From: a bacterium C-53
Lineage (GTDB): Bacteria; Bacillota; Clostridia; Lachnospirales; Lachnospiraceae
DNA: 64,000 nucleotides
Assembly (NCBI GenBank): GCA_003612525.1
Contig: RAZD01000005.1
Coordinates: forward strand, 124,001 to 188,000
Direction of reading: 5' to 3'
Positions 17,160 through 26,279 of the stretch are shown in pieces. The translations under genes and the position numbers were made by a program. Numbering within the stretch: the first letter of the stretch is position 1; every line of letters begins with the position of its first letter. Below the pieces are notes generated by a model. The model searched no databases and had not been told where the DNA came from. It worked only from the letters and a program-made list of their open reading frames with translations.

Positions 17160-18692
17160 ATGAAGAATAAAGTTCTGGCAGTAACAGCGGTAATAGCGGC
17201 AGGTATCATAGGAGCTGCGATTTTTGCAGGCTCTTCCACAAATGCATATGCGTTCAAAGCTTCGGATGACGGCAAAATCCACAGCGGCGTCTTTGCCGGG
17301 GAGATTGATTTGTCCGGCATGACCGAGGAAGAGGCGGAGCGAGCTGTCAGTCAGTACGTTGAAGGACTGAAAAGCACTGAAATCACGTTGAATGCGGTTG
17401 GTGGGAATTCGGTATCCGTACAGGCGGGAACGCTCGGGCTGACATGGGATAATAAGGAGATCATAGGAGAGGCGGCAGGTTTGGGACGCGAAGGAAATGT
17501 TGTGCAGCGTTATAAACAGTTGAAAGACCTCGAGCATGAAAATAAAGTATATGATATTGCGCTTTCTTTTAACGAAGGAGCAGTTTCAAGCGTTGTGGAG
17601 GAACAGTGCGCCGTATTTAATCAGGAGGCCGTGGATGCTTCACTGAAAAAGACGGGCAATGGTTTTGAAGTGATTTCAGGACAGAATGGCCTTGTTGTGG
17701 ATGTGGCGGCTTCTGCAAAAGCAGTAAAACAGTACCTTGACAGCCAGTGGACGAAACAGCCGAATGATTCGGTAGACCTTGTAGTGCAGGTGGATGAGCC
17801 GAGAGGAAAGGCGGAGGATTTGCAGCAGGTAAAAGATGTGCTGGGCACATTTACCACCAGCTATAAAACATCGGCAAGCGGACGGTCCGCGAATGTAAAG
17901 AACGGGTGTGATCTGATCAATGGCACACTTCTTTATCCGGGTGAGCAGATGTCCGTATATGAGAAAGTTTCTCCCTTTACCGAGGCCAACGGGTACTATA
18001 TGGCAGGCTCCTATTCAAACGGACTTGTTGTGGAGAGCCTCGGCGGCGGTATCTGTCAGGTGTCTTCCACTCTTTATAATGCGGTTATCCGTGCGGAAAT
18101 GCAGGTGGATGAAAGATATAATCATTCTATGGTTGTGTCCTATGTGGATTTATCAGCGGATGCGGCAATTTCAGGAACTTCCAAAGATTTTAAATTTACC
18201 AATACCTCGGAATATCCGATTTATATTGAGGGTTATACAACAGAAAGCAAGAACATTACATTTACCATTTATGGAAAAGAAACTCGCGATTCAAACAGAA
18301 AGATTGAATTTGAGAGCGAGATGGTTGAACGTATTGATCCGGTAGGCGAGAGATGCGTGGCGGACGGTTCGAAGCCGGTTGGTTCCGTATCCGTACAGTC
18401 GCCGCACATTGGCTATAAGGCAAAATACTGGAAGATCGTGAAGGTAGATGGTGTGGAAACAGAGCGCACCCAGTTGAATTCCAGTTCGTACATTGCGGCG
18501 CCTAAGACGGCGACCATAGGAACTGCCGGAGATGTGACCGGTACGATGTCAGCGGCGATTGCGACGCAAAGCATTGATTACTGCAAGGCAATTGCAGCAT
18601 CATTGGTACAGGCGGCAGCGGATGCGCAGGCGATCGAAGCGGCGAATGCGGCGGCAGCGGCAGCAGCGGCGGATGCAGCGGCAGGAAATTAG
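17160..18692 (+). CDS. VanW family exported protein
   Basis: A 510-residue exported or membrane-anchored protein. Residues 1-24 form a signal/anchor (VLAVTAVIAAGIIGAAIFAGSS). Residues 40-210 carry peptidoglycan-binding_4-like repeats (SGVFAGEIDLSGMTEEEAERAVSQYV). Residues about 225-400 form the VanW domain (TFTTSYKTSASGRSANVKNGCDLINGTLLYPGEQMSVYEKV; GGGICQVSSTLYNAVI; RYNHSMVVSYVDLSADAAI). The last 50 residues are Ala-rich. VanW domains are common in Firmicute cell-wall proteins, but their activity is not established; despite the name there is no vancomycin-resistance cluster here. It has its own promoter. Confidence 0.88.
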   Translation: MKNKVLAVTAVIAAGIIGAAIFAGSSTNAYAFKASDDGKIHSGVFAGEIDLSGMTEEEAERAVSQYVEGLKSTEITLNAVGGNSVSVQAGTLGLTWDNKEIIGEAAGLGREGNVVQRYKQLKDLEHENKVYDIALSFNEGAVSSVVEEQCAVFNQEAVDASLKKTGNGFEVISGQNGLVVDVAASAKAVKQYLDSQWTKQPNDSVDLVVQVDEPRGKAEDLQQVKDVLGTFTTSYKTSASGRSANVKNGCDLINGTLLYPGEQMSVYEKVSPFTEANGYYMAGSYSNGLVVESLGGGICQVSSTLYNAVIRAEMQVDERYNHSMVVSYVDLSADAAISGTSKDFKFTNTSEYPIYIEGYTTESKNITFTIYGKETRDSNRKIEFESEMVERIDPVGERCVADGSKPVGSVSVQSPHIGYKAKYWKIVKVDGVETERTQLNSSSYIAAPKTATIGTAGDVTGTMSAAIATQSIDYCKAIAASLVQAAADAQAIEAANAAAAAAAADAAAGN

Positions 18693-18749
18693 GCGTCGTT
18701 TAGACTGCAATATCAGATAATATAAATTGGAAAGGCATACGTAATTAAG

Positions 18750-19736
18750 ATGAAGGTAGGAAAAGTCAGTGAGAGCGTGTTGAAGCGTTCGGTTTTAAAG
18801 CAGATGCATACGAAGCGTCCGGAAGTGGTAATAGGAGCTGCCGTTGGGGAAGACTGTGCTGCTTTGAGGCTTCAGGAAGATGAACTTTTTGTGCTTTCGA
18901 TTGACCCTATAACGGGAACTTCAAAGGATATAGGATCTTTAGCGGTTCATGTGACAATGAATGATATTGCTTCGGCAGGCGCTCAGCCAATTGGAATCAT
19001 GGTTTCAGCCTTGCTTCCCGAGTCAGTGGAAGAACCGGAACTTCGGGAAATGATGCGTCAGGTGGATGTGGCATGCGCTGAAATAGGCATTCAGGCAATG
19101 GGCGGCCATACGGAAATTACAAGGGCTGTGAATCAGCCAATACTTACAGTGACAGGTGTCGGCAAGGTGAAAAACGGGAAGCTGGTGACAACGGGCGGTT
19201 TGAGACCGGGGCAGGAACTGGTGGTCACAAAGTGGATTGGCTTAGAAGGCACTTCGATTCTTGCAAAGGAAAAGGAGCGGGAACTTTTGGAGCGTTTTGC
19301 GCCTTCCTTCATAGAAACGGCGCAGGGGTTTGACAGATATCTTTCAGTGGTGCCGGAGGCCGCTACCGCCGTTAAGTCTGGCGTCAGTGCCATGCATGAT
19401 GTTACAGAGGGCGGTATTTTCGGTGCGCTCTGGGAAATGGCGGAAGCATCTGGCGTCGGACTTGAAATCGACTTAAAGAAAATTCCTGTGAGACAGGAAA
19501 CGGTAGAGATCTGTAATTTTTTTGACATAAATCCGTATGGATTGATCAGCAGCGGTTCTATGCTGATTGCGGTCGATAATGGGTATGGTCTTGTGCGTGA
19601 ACTGGAGAAAGATGGAATTCACAGTGCAGTGATCGGGAAAGCGACGGATGGAAATGACAGGATTGTTGTGAACCGGGATGAATGCCGCTTTTTGGAACCG
19701 CCGAAGACGGATGAACTATATAAGATCTGCATATGA
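18750..19736 (+). CDS. AIR synthase-related (HypE/ThiL-like) protein
   Basis: A 328-residue cytoplasmic protein with the AIR synthase fold. GAAVGEDCAALRL near residue 29, SIDPITGTSKDIGSLAVHVTMNDIASAGAQPIGIMVSALLP (dimer and ATP-binding core) and MHDVTEGGIFGALWEMAEASGVGLEI near residue 215 are characteristic. Relatives include HypE (hydrogenase cyanide ligand), ThiL, SelD and PurM, all binding ATP. Without other hyp genes here, hydrogenase maturation is not supported and the substrate is unknown. It is followed by an Lrp-type regulator and an aminotransferase on the same strand. Confidence 0.82.
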   Translation: MKVGKVSESVLKRSVLKQMHTKRPEVVIGAAVGEDCAALRLQEDELFVLSIDPITGTSKDIGSLAVHVTMNDIASAGAQPIGIMVSALLPESVEEPELREMMRQVDVACAEIGIQAMGGHTEITRAVNQPILTVTGVGKVKNGKLVTTGGLRPGQELVVTKWIGLEGTSILAKEKERELLERFAPSFIETAQGFDRYLSVVPEAATAVKSGVSAMHDVTEGGIFGALWEMAEASGVGLEIDLKKIPVRQETVEICNFFDINPYGLISSGSMLIAVDNGYGLVRELEKDGIHSAVIGKATDGNDRIVVNRDECRFLEPPKTDELYKICI

Positions 19737-19758
19737 GGCGAAAGGAAGGATATTTGCA

Positions 19759-20250
19759 ATGAATGATACAAGAATGAAAATACTGACATTTATTGAGCAT
19801 AACAGCCGTATTCATTTAAAGGAACTGGCTGTGATACTGGGTGTGGAGGAAGTTGCGGTTGCAAATGAACTTGCGGCGATGGAGCAGGAAGGCATAATTT
19901 GCGGATACCACACAATGATTGATTGGGATAAGACGACGACGGAGAAAGTAACCGCATTGATTGAAGTGCGTGTAACTCCTCAGAGGGGGCAGGGATTTGA
20001 TACGATTGCCGAACGGATTTACAAATATCCGGAGGTGAATTCCGTATATTTGATTTCCGGCGGCTTTGACCTGATGGTTATTCTGGAAGGAAAGACACTC
20101 AAAGAGATTTCGCAGTTTGTATCCGACAAATTGTCGACGCAGGAGTCCATATTAAGTACGGCTACTCATTTTATCCTGAAAAAATACAAAGACCACGGGA
20201 CAATTTTAACAAAAAAATACGAAGATGAAAGGATATCGATTACACCATGA
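19759..20250 (+). CDS. Lrp/AsnC family transcriptional regulator
   Basis: A 163-residue regulator. An N-terminal winged helix (MKILTFIEHNSRIHLKELAVILGVEEVAVANELAAMEQEGIICGYHTMIDW) is followed by a RAM effector domain (ALIEVRVTPQRGQGFDTIAERIYKYPEVNSVYLISGGFDLMVILEG). Lrp/AsnC proteins sense amino acids and often control adjacent amino-acid genes; here it overlaps the aminotransferase start by 4 bases. I choose ATG 19759, 8 bases after AAAGGAAGG. The ligand is probably an amino acid handled by that aminotransferase. Confidence 0.9.
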   Translation: MNDTRMKILTFIEHNSRIHLKELAVILGVEEVAVANELAAMEQEGIICGYHTMIDWDKTTTEKVTALIEVRVTPQRGQGFDTIAERIYKYPEVNSVYLISGGFDLMVILEGKTLKEISQFVSDKLSTQESILSTATHFILKKYKDHGTILTKKYEDERISITP

Positions 20251-21434
20251 GAAAAATGACTGCTGATCAGGTTGAGGCATTGAAACCGTCCGGTATCCGC
20301 AAATTTTTCGATATTGTCAGTGAGATGAAAGATGCGATATCTTTAGGCGTCGGGGAACCGGATTTTGACACGCCGTGGCATATCCGCGACGAAGGAATTT
20401 ATTCGCTTGAAAAAGGGCGTACTTTTTATACTTCAAATGCAGGACTGAAAGAATTAAAGGAAGAGGTCTGCAATTATTTAAACCGTAGATTTCAGATTAC
20501 ATATGATCCTGTCCATGAGGTCCTTGTGACGGTGGGCGGCAGTGAGGCGATTGACATAGGTCTGCGTGCCATGATTAATCCGGGGGAAGGCGAGGAAGTC
20601 TTAATTCCTCAGCCGAGTTATGTTTCTTATGAACCGTGTGCGATTCTGGCAGGTGCGAAACCGGTGATTATTGAGCTTAAGAACGAGAATGAATTTCGTC
20701 TCACGGCGCAGGAACTCCGTGACGCGATTACGGAAAAGACAAAAGTGCTGATTCTGCCTTTTCCAAATAATCCGACGGGCGCGATTATGGAACGGGAGAA
20801 TCTTGAGGAAATTGCCGAGGTGATTCGTGAGAAAGACATATTTGTAATCAGCGATGAGATTTATGCGGAGCTTTCCTATAAAGAGGAGCATGTCAGCATT
20901 GTCAATATACCGGGAATGCAGGAGCGCACGATTTTGATCAATGGCTTTTCCAAGAGTTATGCAATGACGGGGTGGAGGCTTGGATATGCGTGTGGTCCAA
21001 AGGAAGTGGTTGCACAGATGCTGAAGATTCATCAGTATGCGATTATGTGTGCGCCTACCACCAGCCAGTATGCGGCAGTAGAGGCCTTAAGGAACGGGGA
21101 TGAAGATGTTGCGCAGATGCGTGAAGCATACAATCAGAGAAGGCGATTCCTGATGAATGCGTTCCGTGAGATGAATCTTCCATGTTTTGAGCCATACGGC
21201 GCATTTTATGTTTTTCCCTGCATTAAAGAATTTGGCATGACGTCGGAGGAATTTGCCGAGCGGTTTTTGAAGGAAGAGAAGGTTGCGGTGGTGCCGGGGA
21301 CAGCGTTTGGCGACTGTGGGGAAGGATTCCTGCGCATTTCCTATGCATATTCGATTGATAACCTTCGTCTCGCGCTTACGAAGCTGAAGGATTTTGTGAC
21401 AAGGTTAAGGGAAAATAAGGATCCGATATGTTGA
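20247..21434 (+). CDS. Class I/II PLP-dependent aminotransferase
   Basis: A 395-residue enzyme of the aspartate aminotransferase fold. Features: GVGEPDFDTPWHI, PFPNNPTGAIM, VISDEIYAEL (PLP-binding Asp and Tyr), NGFSKSYAMTGWRLGY (SFSKxxxxxGWRxG with the Schiff-base Lys) and EGFLRISYAYS (carboxylate-binding Arg). It resembles the aspartate/alanine (PatA/AspC-like) group; the exact amino donor is not clear. It is translationally coupled to the Lrp-type regulator, which may control it in response to an amino acid. It overlaps trmL by 7 bases. Confidence 0.9.
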   Translation: MRKMTADQVEALKPSGIRKFFDIVSEMKDAISLGVGEPDFDTPWHIRDEGIYSLEKGRTFYTSNAGLKELKEEVCNYLNRRFQITYDPVHEVLVTVGGSEAIDIGLRAMINPGEGEEVLIPQPSYVSYEPCAILAGAKPVIIELKNENEFRLTAQELRDAITEKTKVLILPFPNNPTGAIMERENLEEIAEVIREKDIFVISDEIYAELSYKEEHVSIVNIPGMQERTILINGFSKSYAMTGWRLGYACGPKEVVAQMLKIHQYAIMCAPTTSQYAAVEALRNGDEDVAQMREAYNQRRRFLMNAFREMNLPCFEPYGAFYVFPCIKEFGMTSEEFAERFLKEEKVAVVPGTAFGDCGEGFLRISYAYSIDNLRLALTKLKDFVTRLRENKDPIC

Positions 21435-21925
21435 ATATTGTTTTGCATCAGCCGGAGATTCCGGCGAATACGGGAAATATAGGGCGTACCTGTGTGGCGA
21501 CAGGTACGCGTCTTCATTTGATAGAGCCTCTGGGATTCCGGTTGAATGAAAAAGCTTTGAAACGTGCGGGGATGGACTACTGGTCCGAGCTGGATGTTTC
21601 CGTATATGTGAATTATCAGGAGTTTCTTGATAAGAATCCGGATGCCAGAATCTATTATGCCACTACAAAAGCGAAGCATGTTTATACGGATGTGAGTTAT
21701 GGACCGGATGATTATATTCTGTTTGGAAAAGAGAGTGGAGGAATTCCGGAGGACATTCTTATAGACAATGAAGAAAATTGTGTGCGGATTCCGATGAAAG
21801 GTGATATCCGCTCATTAAATTTGTCGAATTCGGTTGCTGTCGTTTTATACGAGGCTCTTCGCCAAAATGATTTTGCTAATATGCGTCTGCATGGAGAGCT
21901 TCATCATCTTCATTGGAAAGAGTAG
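21428..21925 (+). CDS. trmL: tRNA (cytidine(34)-2'-O)-methyltransferase TrmL
   Basis: A 165-residue SPOUT methyltransferase that modifies the wobble base of tRNA-Leu isoacceptors. The sequence shows the trefoil-knot motifs NIVLHQPEIPANTGNIGRTCVATGTRLHLIEPLGF, DYILFGKESGGIPEDIL and RIPMKGDIRSLNLSNSVAVVLYEALRQ. The length matches the family. The gene starts within the last codons of the aminotransferase gene and is followed after 3 bases by a vanZ-like gene. Confidence 0.93.
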   Translation: MLNIVLHQPEIPANTGNIGRTCVATGTRLHLIEPLGFRLNEKALKRAGMDYWSELDVSVYVNYQEFLDKNPDARIYYATTKAKHVYTDVSYGPDDYILFGKESGGIPEDILIDNEENCVRIPMKGDIRSLNLSNSVAVVLYEALRQNDFANMRLHGELHHLHWKE

Positions 21926-21928
21926 AAA

Positions 21929-22417
21929 TTGAATAGAAAAAAAGTTTTATATGTGGTTTATCTGACCTGCCTGATTCTCATTGTCGGTATGAAATTTACC
22001 GGGAGTTACAAAGAACTTTGGATGCGGGCTGCCGTAGTACGCGAAAACCGGGAAGCCGGAGTCATGAATGCGAATCTGGAGTGGCTTCGCACAATCCGAA
22101 TTTATTTAAGGCTTCGCAGAAATCCGATTTATTTCAGAAATCTCGTCGGGAATATTATTCCTTTCATTCCGCTGGGATATTTTCCGGCGTCGCTGCAGAG
22201 ACGGAAGAGGGGAATTTTTCGGTTTGTTGCGTCTGCGTTACACGCGCTGTCGATTGTCCTTTTTATAGAATTGTTTCAGCTTGTGACAGGATTCGGATAT
22301 TTTGACGTAGACGATATCCTGCTCAATATGATTGGATTTGTGATCGGGTATGCAGGTTACCTGCTGTTGGGTTTGTGGTCGATGCACAGACGGAATGGAG
22401 TAAAGAATAAAAATTGA
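21929..22417 (+). CDS. VanZ family membrane protein
   Basis: A 162-residue protein with about four membrane segments. NLVGNIIPFIPLGYFPASL and FIELFQLVTGFGYFDVDDILLNMIGFVIGYAGYLLLG are the VanZ-like motifs. VanZ proteins affect resistance to teicoplanin or lipoglycopeptides in some species, but most chromosomal members have unknown roles. The start is TTG, 3 bases after the trmL stop. A strong terminator hairpin follows. Confidence 0.85.
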   Translation: MNRKKVLYVVYLTCLILIVGMKFTGSYKELWMRAAVVRENREAGVMNANLEWLRTIRIYLRLRRNPIYFRNLVGNIIPFIPLGYFPASLQRRKRGIFRFVASALHALSIVLFIELFQLVTGFGYFDVDDILLNMIGFVIGYAGYLLLGLWSMHRRNGVKNKN

Positions 22418-22441
22418 ATCGTACAATTTGTGAATCTGGCA

Positions 22442-22478
22442 AAGGAAGTCATTACTACTGTAATGACTTCCTTTTGTC
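22442..22478 (+). terminator. Rho-independent terminator after vanZ-like gene
   Basis: AAGGAAGTCATTAC and GTAATGACTTCCTT form a near-perfect stem of about 14 pairs with a 4-base loop, followed by a short T-rich stretch, 25 bases after the stop. Confidence 0.85.
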
Positions 22479-22547
22479 ATAAACGGCGGACTTTGGCATT
22501 CGGTTCGTCGAATGGAATACAAGAGAGGAAAACAGGTCATAAAAGGA

Positions 22548-22576
22548 TTGAGAATGCGTTCGGAATGGAGTATACT
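22548..22576 (+). promoter_or_regulatory. Promoter of the phosphofructokinase gene
   Basis: TTGAGA at 22548-22553, a 17-base spacer and TATACT at 22571-22576, about 30 bases before the ATG. AGGAGG precedes the start. Confidence 0.65.
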
Positions 22577-22605
22577 TAAAAGAAAACGCAAGGAGGACAC
22601 AAGTA

Positions 22606-23679
22606 ATGAAACGAATCGGTATACTTACGAGCGGCGGAGATTGCCAGGCATTGAATGCAGCAATGCGTGGCGTAGTAAAATCATTGATTAACAGTGGTGA
22701 GGATGTGGAAATTTATGGCTTTCTGGAAGGCTATAAGGGTCTGATCTACGGCAATTACAGAATGCTTACCGGCGCAGATTTCTCCGGAATTCTTACAAAG
22801 GGCGGCACGATTCTCGGAAGCTCGCGTACTCCGTTTAAGCAGATGAGGGATCCGGATGAGAATGGTCTTGACAAGGTAGAAGCAATGAAGCACAATTTTT
22901 ACAAGCTGAACCTGAATTGCCTGGTGATTCTTGGAGGCAACGGTACGCATAAGACGGCGAATCTTCTGAGAGAGGAAGGGCTTAATGTGATTACGCTGCC
23001 AAAGACGATCGACAATGATCTCTGGGGAACAGATATGACATTTGGCTTCCAGAGTGCAGTGGATATTGCGACGCAGGCAATTGACTGCATTCATACAACA
23101 GCGGCTTCCCACGGACGTGTATTTATTGTGGAAGTTATGGGACATAAGGTTGGTTATCTTACATTAAATGCAGGAATGGCAGGTGGCGCTGATATTATCC
23201 TGATTCCTGAGATTCCTTATGATATTAATAAGATTGTAGAGGCGATTAAGGTTCGTTCCAAGAGAGGCGCCGGATTTACCATTCTTGCAGTTGCAGAGGG
23301 CGCTATTTCCAAAGAGGACGCGGCTCTTTCCAAGAAAGAGTACAAAGAAAAGTTAAAGAACAGTACGTATCCTTCTGTTTCCTATGAAGTGGCAGCACGT
23401 ATTCAGGAGAAGACAGGTCTTGACGTGAGAGTAACCGTTCCTGGACATACGCAGAGAGGCGGAAGTCCATGTCCTTATGATCGTGTATTTGCAAGCCGTC
23501 TTGGTTCTGAGGCAGGCAAACTGATACTTGAGGGTGAATATGGATTTATGGTAGGATACAGAAACAGGGAGATCGTGAAAGTACCGCTTGAGGATGTTGC
23601 CGGAAAACTTAAGATGGTGGCGCCGGATGCAAGCATTGTGCAGGAAGCGAAGATGCTCGGTATCAGTTTCGGTGATTAA
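22606..23679 (+). CDS. pfkA: 6-phosphofructokinase (mixed-substrate type)
   Basis: Glycolytic phosphorylation of fructose-6-phosphate to the 1,6-bisphosphate, in the cytoplasm. The 357-residue protein has LTSGGDCQALNAAMRG (phosphate-donor loop), LPKTIDNDLWGTDMTFGF (catalytic Asp) and PGHTQRGGSPCPYDRVFASRLG. The donor-specificity positions are mixed. Gly follows in the GGNGT motif (residues 110-114), as in ATP enzymes, but Lys133 in PKTIDND is what PPi-dependent enzymes carry. The usual Asp of GGDGS is Asn112. Donor choice (ATP or PPi) therefore cannot be settled from sequence. It has its own promoter and precedes dnaX. Confidence 0.92.
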   Translation: MKRIGILTSGGDCQALNAAMRGVVKSLINSGEDVEIYGFLEGYKGLIYGNYRMLTGADFSGILTKGGTILGSSRTPFKQMRDPDENGLDKVEAMKHNFYKLNLNCLVILGGNGTHKTANLLREEGLNVITLPKTIDNDLWGTDMTFGFQSAVDIATQAIDCIHTTAASHGRVFIVEVMGHKVGYLTLNAGMAGGADIILIPEIPYDINKIVEAIKVRSKRGAGFTILAVAEGAISKEDAALSKKEYKEKLKNSTYPSVSYEVAARIQEKTGLDVRVTVPGHTQRGGSPCPYDRVFASRLGSEAGKLILEGEYGFMVGYRNREIVKVPLEDVAGKLKMVAPDASIVQEAKMLGISFGD

Positions 23680-23721
23680 TTGGCCAGATGGAAAGCGATT
23701 TTATAGAAAGAGGAAAGAATT

Positions 23722-25287
23722 GTGTCATATCAGGCATTATACCGTAAGTTCCGTCCTGCTAATTTTGACGACGTCAAGGGACAGGACGCAATCGTACGGA
23801 CATTAAAGAATCAGATCATGCAGGACAGAATTGGCCATGCCTATTTGTTCTGCGGGACCAGAGGTACAGGTAAGACAACGATTGCAAAGCTTTTTGCGAA
23901 AACAGTGAACTGTGAACATCCGAATGATGGCAGTCCATGTGGCGAATGTGATACCTGCCGCAATATTGCGGCAGGTGTTTCCATGAATGTCATAGAAATT
24001 GATGCAGCGTCCAATAACGGTGTGGATAATATCCGGGAGATTGTAGATGAGGTGTCCTATTCTCCGACAGAAGGAAGATATAAAGTATATATTATCGATG
24101 AGGTTCATATGCTTTCGATTGGTGCATTTAACGCACTTTTAAAGACACTGGAAGAGCCGCCTTCCTACGTGATTTTCATATTGGCGACGACGGAGGTGCA
24201 CAAAATTCCGATCACAATCCTAAGCCGTTGCCAGAGATATGATTTTAAAAGAATTACGATTGATACAATAGCGGACCGTATGAGGGAGCTTACAGAAATT
24301 GAGGGTGTAAAAGTCGAGGAAAAGGCACTGCGTTTTATTGCGAAATGCGCGGATGGCTCAATGCGTGATGCGCTAAGCCTTCTTGACCAGTGCATTGCAT
24401 TTTATCTTGGCCAGGAACTTACGTATGACCATGCGCTTGAGGTACTCGGAGCCGTTGATACGGAAGTGTACAGCCATATGCTTCGAAAAATCATTGCGCA
24501 GGACATTATCGGGGCGATTCATATGCTTGAGGAACTGGTGATGAAAGGCAGGGAGTTATCACAGTTTGTATCAGATTTTACGTGGTATATGAGGAATCTT
24601 CTTCTCGTGAAGTCTTCCAGGCACGCGGATGATATCGTGGATGTATCGACGGAAAACCTTCTGCGCATGAAGGAAGAGGCAAAGATGGTGGAAACGGACA
24701 CTTTGATGCGTTATATCCGTATATTCAGTGAATTGTCCGGTCAGATTCGTTTTTCCACTCAAAAGCGTGTTTTAATTGAGATGGCAGTGATAAAGCTTTG
24801 CCGTCCGGCGATGGAAAGCGAGCTGGATGCATTGCTGGACCGTGTACGTGTGCTGGAGGAAACGCTTGCGAATGGGAATATAGCTGTTATATCGGATGAA
24901 AAGATGCCGGCCGCTGAGCATATTCCTATGGAAAGGAAGGAGAAAGCGCCGCTTCCGGCAGCAATTCCACAGGATGTGGAAAATGCGGTCAGAAATTGGA
25001 AACGGATTGTGGGGTCTGTGGAAGACGGCCTGCTGAAATCTATGTTGAAAGGCGCAAGGCCTACATTAAATGCAGATCATCTTCTGCTGGTATTTACGGA
25101 TACACTGGCAAAAACAAAAATATCTGCCCCCGAATCTCTGAACATACTGAAAAAGACGATTGGAGATGTGACGGGTAAGGAGATTGAAGTAGAGGTGCGC
25201 ATGCTCGAGGACGGTAAAGTGTTTCATGAAACGTACCCTGATCTTTCGCAGCTGATTAATATGGAAATAGAAATAGAAGAATCATAA
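23722..25287 (+). CDS. dnaX: DNA polymerase III subunit gamma/tau
   Basis: The clamp-loader ATPase of the replisome. The 521-residue product starts at GTG with MSYQALYRKFRPANFDDVKGQ. It shows Walker A GTRGTGKT (residues 46-52), a zinc site (C64, C73, C76, C79), Walker B YIIDEVHML, and sensor segments TEVHKIPITILSRCQRYDFKRI and DGSMRDALSLLDQCI. The C-terminal third is a tau-like domain, with a divergent basic linker. I saw no A-rich slippery site with a hairpin, so a frameshifted gamma form is not supported. The dnaX-ybaB-recR order is conserved in bacteria. Confidence 0.95.
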   Translation: MSYQALYRKFRPANFDDVKGQDAIVRTLKNQIMQDRIGHAYLFCGTRGTGKTTIAKLFAKTVNCEHPNDGSPCGECDTCRNIAAGVSMNVIEIDAASNNGVDNIREIVDEVSYSPTEGRYKVYIIDEVHMLSIGAFNALLKTLEEPPSYVIFILATTEVHKIPITILSRCQRYDFKRITIDTIADRMRELTEIEGVKVEEKALRFIAKCADGSMRDALSLLDQCIAFYLGQELTYDHALEVLGAVDTEVYSHMLRKIIAQDIIGAIHMLEELVMKGRELSQFVSDFTWYMRNLLLVKSSRHADDIVDVSTENLLRMKEEAKMVETDTLMRYIRIFSELSGQIRFSTQKRVLIEMAVIKLCRPAMESELDALLDRVRVLEETLANGNIAVISDEKMPAAEHIPMERKEKAPLPAAIPQDVENAVRNWKRIVGSVEDGLLKSMLKGARPTLNADHLLLVFTDTLAKTKISAPESLNILKKTIGDVTGKEIEVEVRMLEDGKVFHETYPDLSQLINMEIEIEES

Positions 25288-25302
25288 GGAAAGGAGCCGG
25301 TT

Positions 25303-25656
25303 ATGGCAAAAAGAGGAGGATTTCCGGGCGGAGGAATGCCGGGAAACATGAATAATCTGATGAAGCAGGCACAGAAAATGCAGCGTCAGATGGAGGAGAG
25401 TCAGAAGGAACTGGAGGAAAAGGAATTTACGGCATCTTCAGGAGGCGGGGCAGTGGAGATTACCGTTTCCGGTAAGAAAGAGATTACGAAGGTCAAACTG
25501 TCGGAGGAGGCCGTAGACCCGGATGATATTGAGACGCTTGAGGATTTGATTATGGCGGCGGCAAATGAGGCTCTCAGAAAGATGGAGGAGGAGTCTGCTC
25601 AGGCTATGTCGAAGTTTACCGGAGGTCTGGGGCTTGGTGGAGGATTTCCCTTCTAA
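25303..25656 (+). CDS. YbaB/EbfC family nucleoid-associated protein
   Basis: A 117-residue DNA-binding protein: a Gly-rich N-terminus ([58 protein letters not shown]) followed by [27 protein letters not shown]. The tweezer-like dimers bind DNA and the gene is nearly always between dnaX and recR, as here. Its role is linked to nucleoid organisation or repair. A good AAGGAG site lies before ATG. Confidence 0.93.
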   Translation: MAKRGGFPGGGMPGNMNNLMKQAQKMQRQMEESQKELEEKEFTASSGGGAVEITVSGKKEITKVKLSEEAVDPDDIETLEDLIMAAANEALRKMEEESAQAMSKFTGGLGLGGGFPF

Positions 25657-25662
25657 AAGATT

Positions 25663-26259
25663 ATGGATACATTCAGCGGACATATCAATAAATTAATAGA
25701 GGAATTATCAGCTCTGCCTGGAATTGGCAGTAAGTCGGCACAGAGGCTGGCATTTCACCTCGTCAATCAGCCGGAAGAAAACGTGGAACGTCTGGCTAAT
25801 GTAATTCTTCAGGCCAGAAGAAATGTAAAGTATTGCAGACAATGCCATACGCTTACGGACAGTGAACTCTGCCCGATTTGTTCGAATCCGGCAAGAGACC
25901 AGAGAACAATCATGGTAGTGGAAAATACAAGAGACCTTGCGGCATATGAAAAGACCGGGAAATATGGCGGCGTCTATCATGTGCTTCATGGAGCCATCTC
26001 ACCAATGCTTGGAATCGGACCAAATGACATCAAGCTGAAGGAACTGATGAGCAGGCTGCAGGGTGAGGTGGATGAAACAATTATTGCAACGAATTCAAGT
26101 CTTGAGGGTGAGACGACTGCAATGTATATCAGTAAACTGATCAAGCCGACCGGGATAAAGGTGACGCGTATAGCAAGCGGCGTTCCGGTAGGGGGAGACC
26201 TTGAGTATATTGACGAGGTGACATTGCTGCGCGCACTGGAAGGAAGAGTAGAGTTATAG
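25663..26259 (+). CDS. recR: Recombination mediator protein RecR
   Basis: A 198-residue recombinational-repair protein acting with RecF/RecO to load RecA at gaps. It shows an N-terminal helix-hairpin-helix (LPGIGSKSAQRLAFHL), a four-Cys zinc site (CRQCHTLTDSELCPIC) and a Toprim domain (IMVVENTRDLAAYEKTGKYGGVYHVLHGAISPMLGIGPNDI...EGETTAMYI) with a final Walker-like VPVGGDLEYIDEVTLLRAL. Length and motif order match the family. It ends the dnaX-ybaB-recR operon. Confidence 0.96.
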   Translation: MDTFSGHINKLIEELSALPGIGSKSAQRLAFHLVNQPEENVERLANVILQARRNVKYCRQCHTLTDSELCPICSNPARDQRTIMVVENTRDLAAYEKTGKYGGVYHVLHGAISPMLGIGPNDIKLKELMSRLQGEVDETIIATNSSLEGETTAMYISKLIKPTGIKVTRIASGVPVGGDLEYIDEVTLLRALEGRVEL

Positions 26260-26279
26260 GGAAAGGTGTGGTATTTCGG

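Noticed and set aside
18750-19736. Hydrogenase maturation factor HypE
   Set aside because: Only the general AIR synthase fold is supported; no hyp or hydrogenase genes are nearby, so the specific name was not used.
25100-25287. Possible programmed frameshift in dnaX giving a short gamma subunit
   Set aside because: I found no slippery A-run followed by a stable hairpin; the only A-rich word is in an ordinary lysine context.
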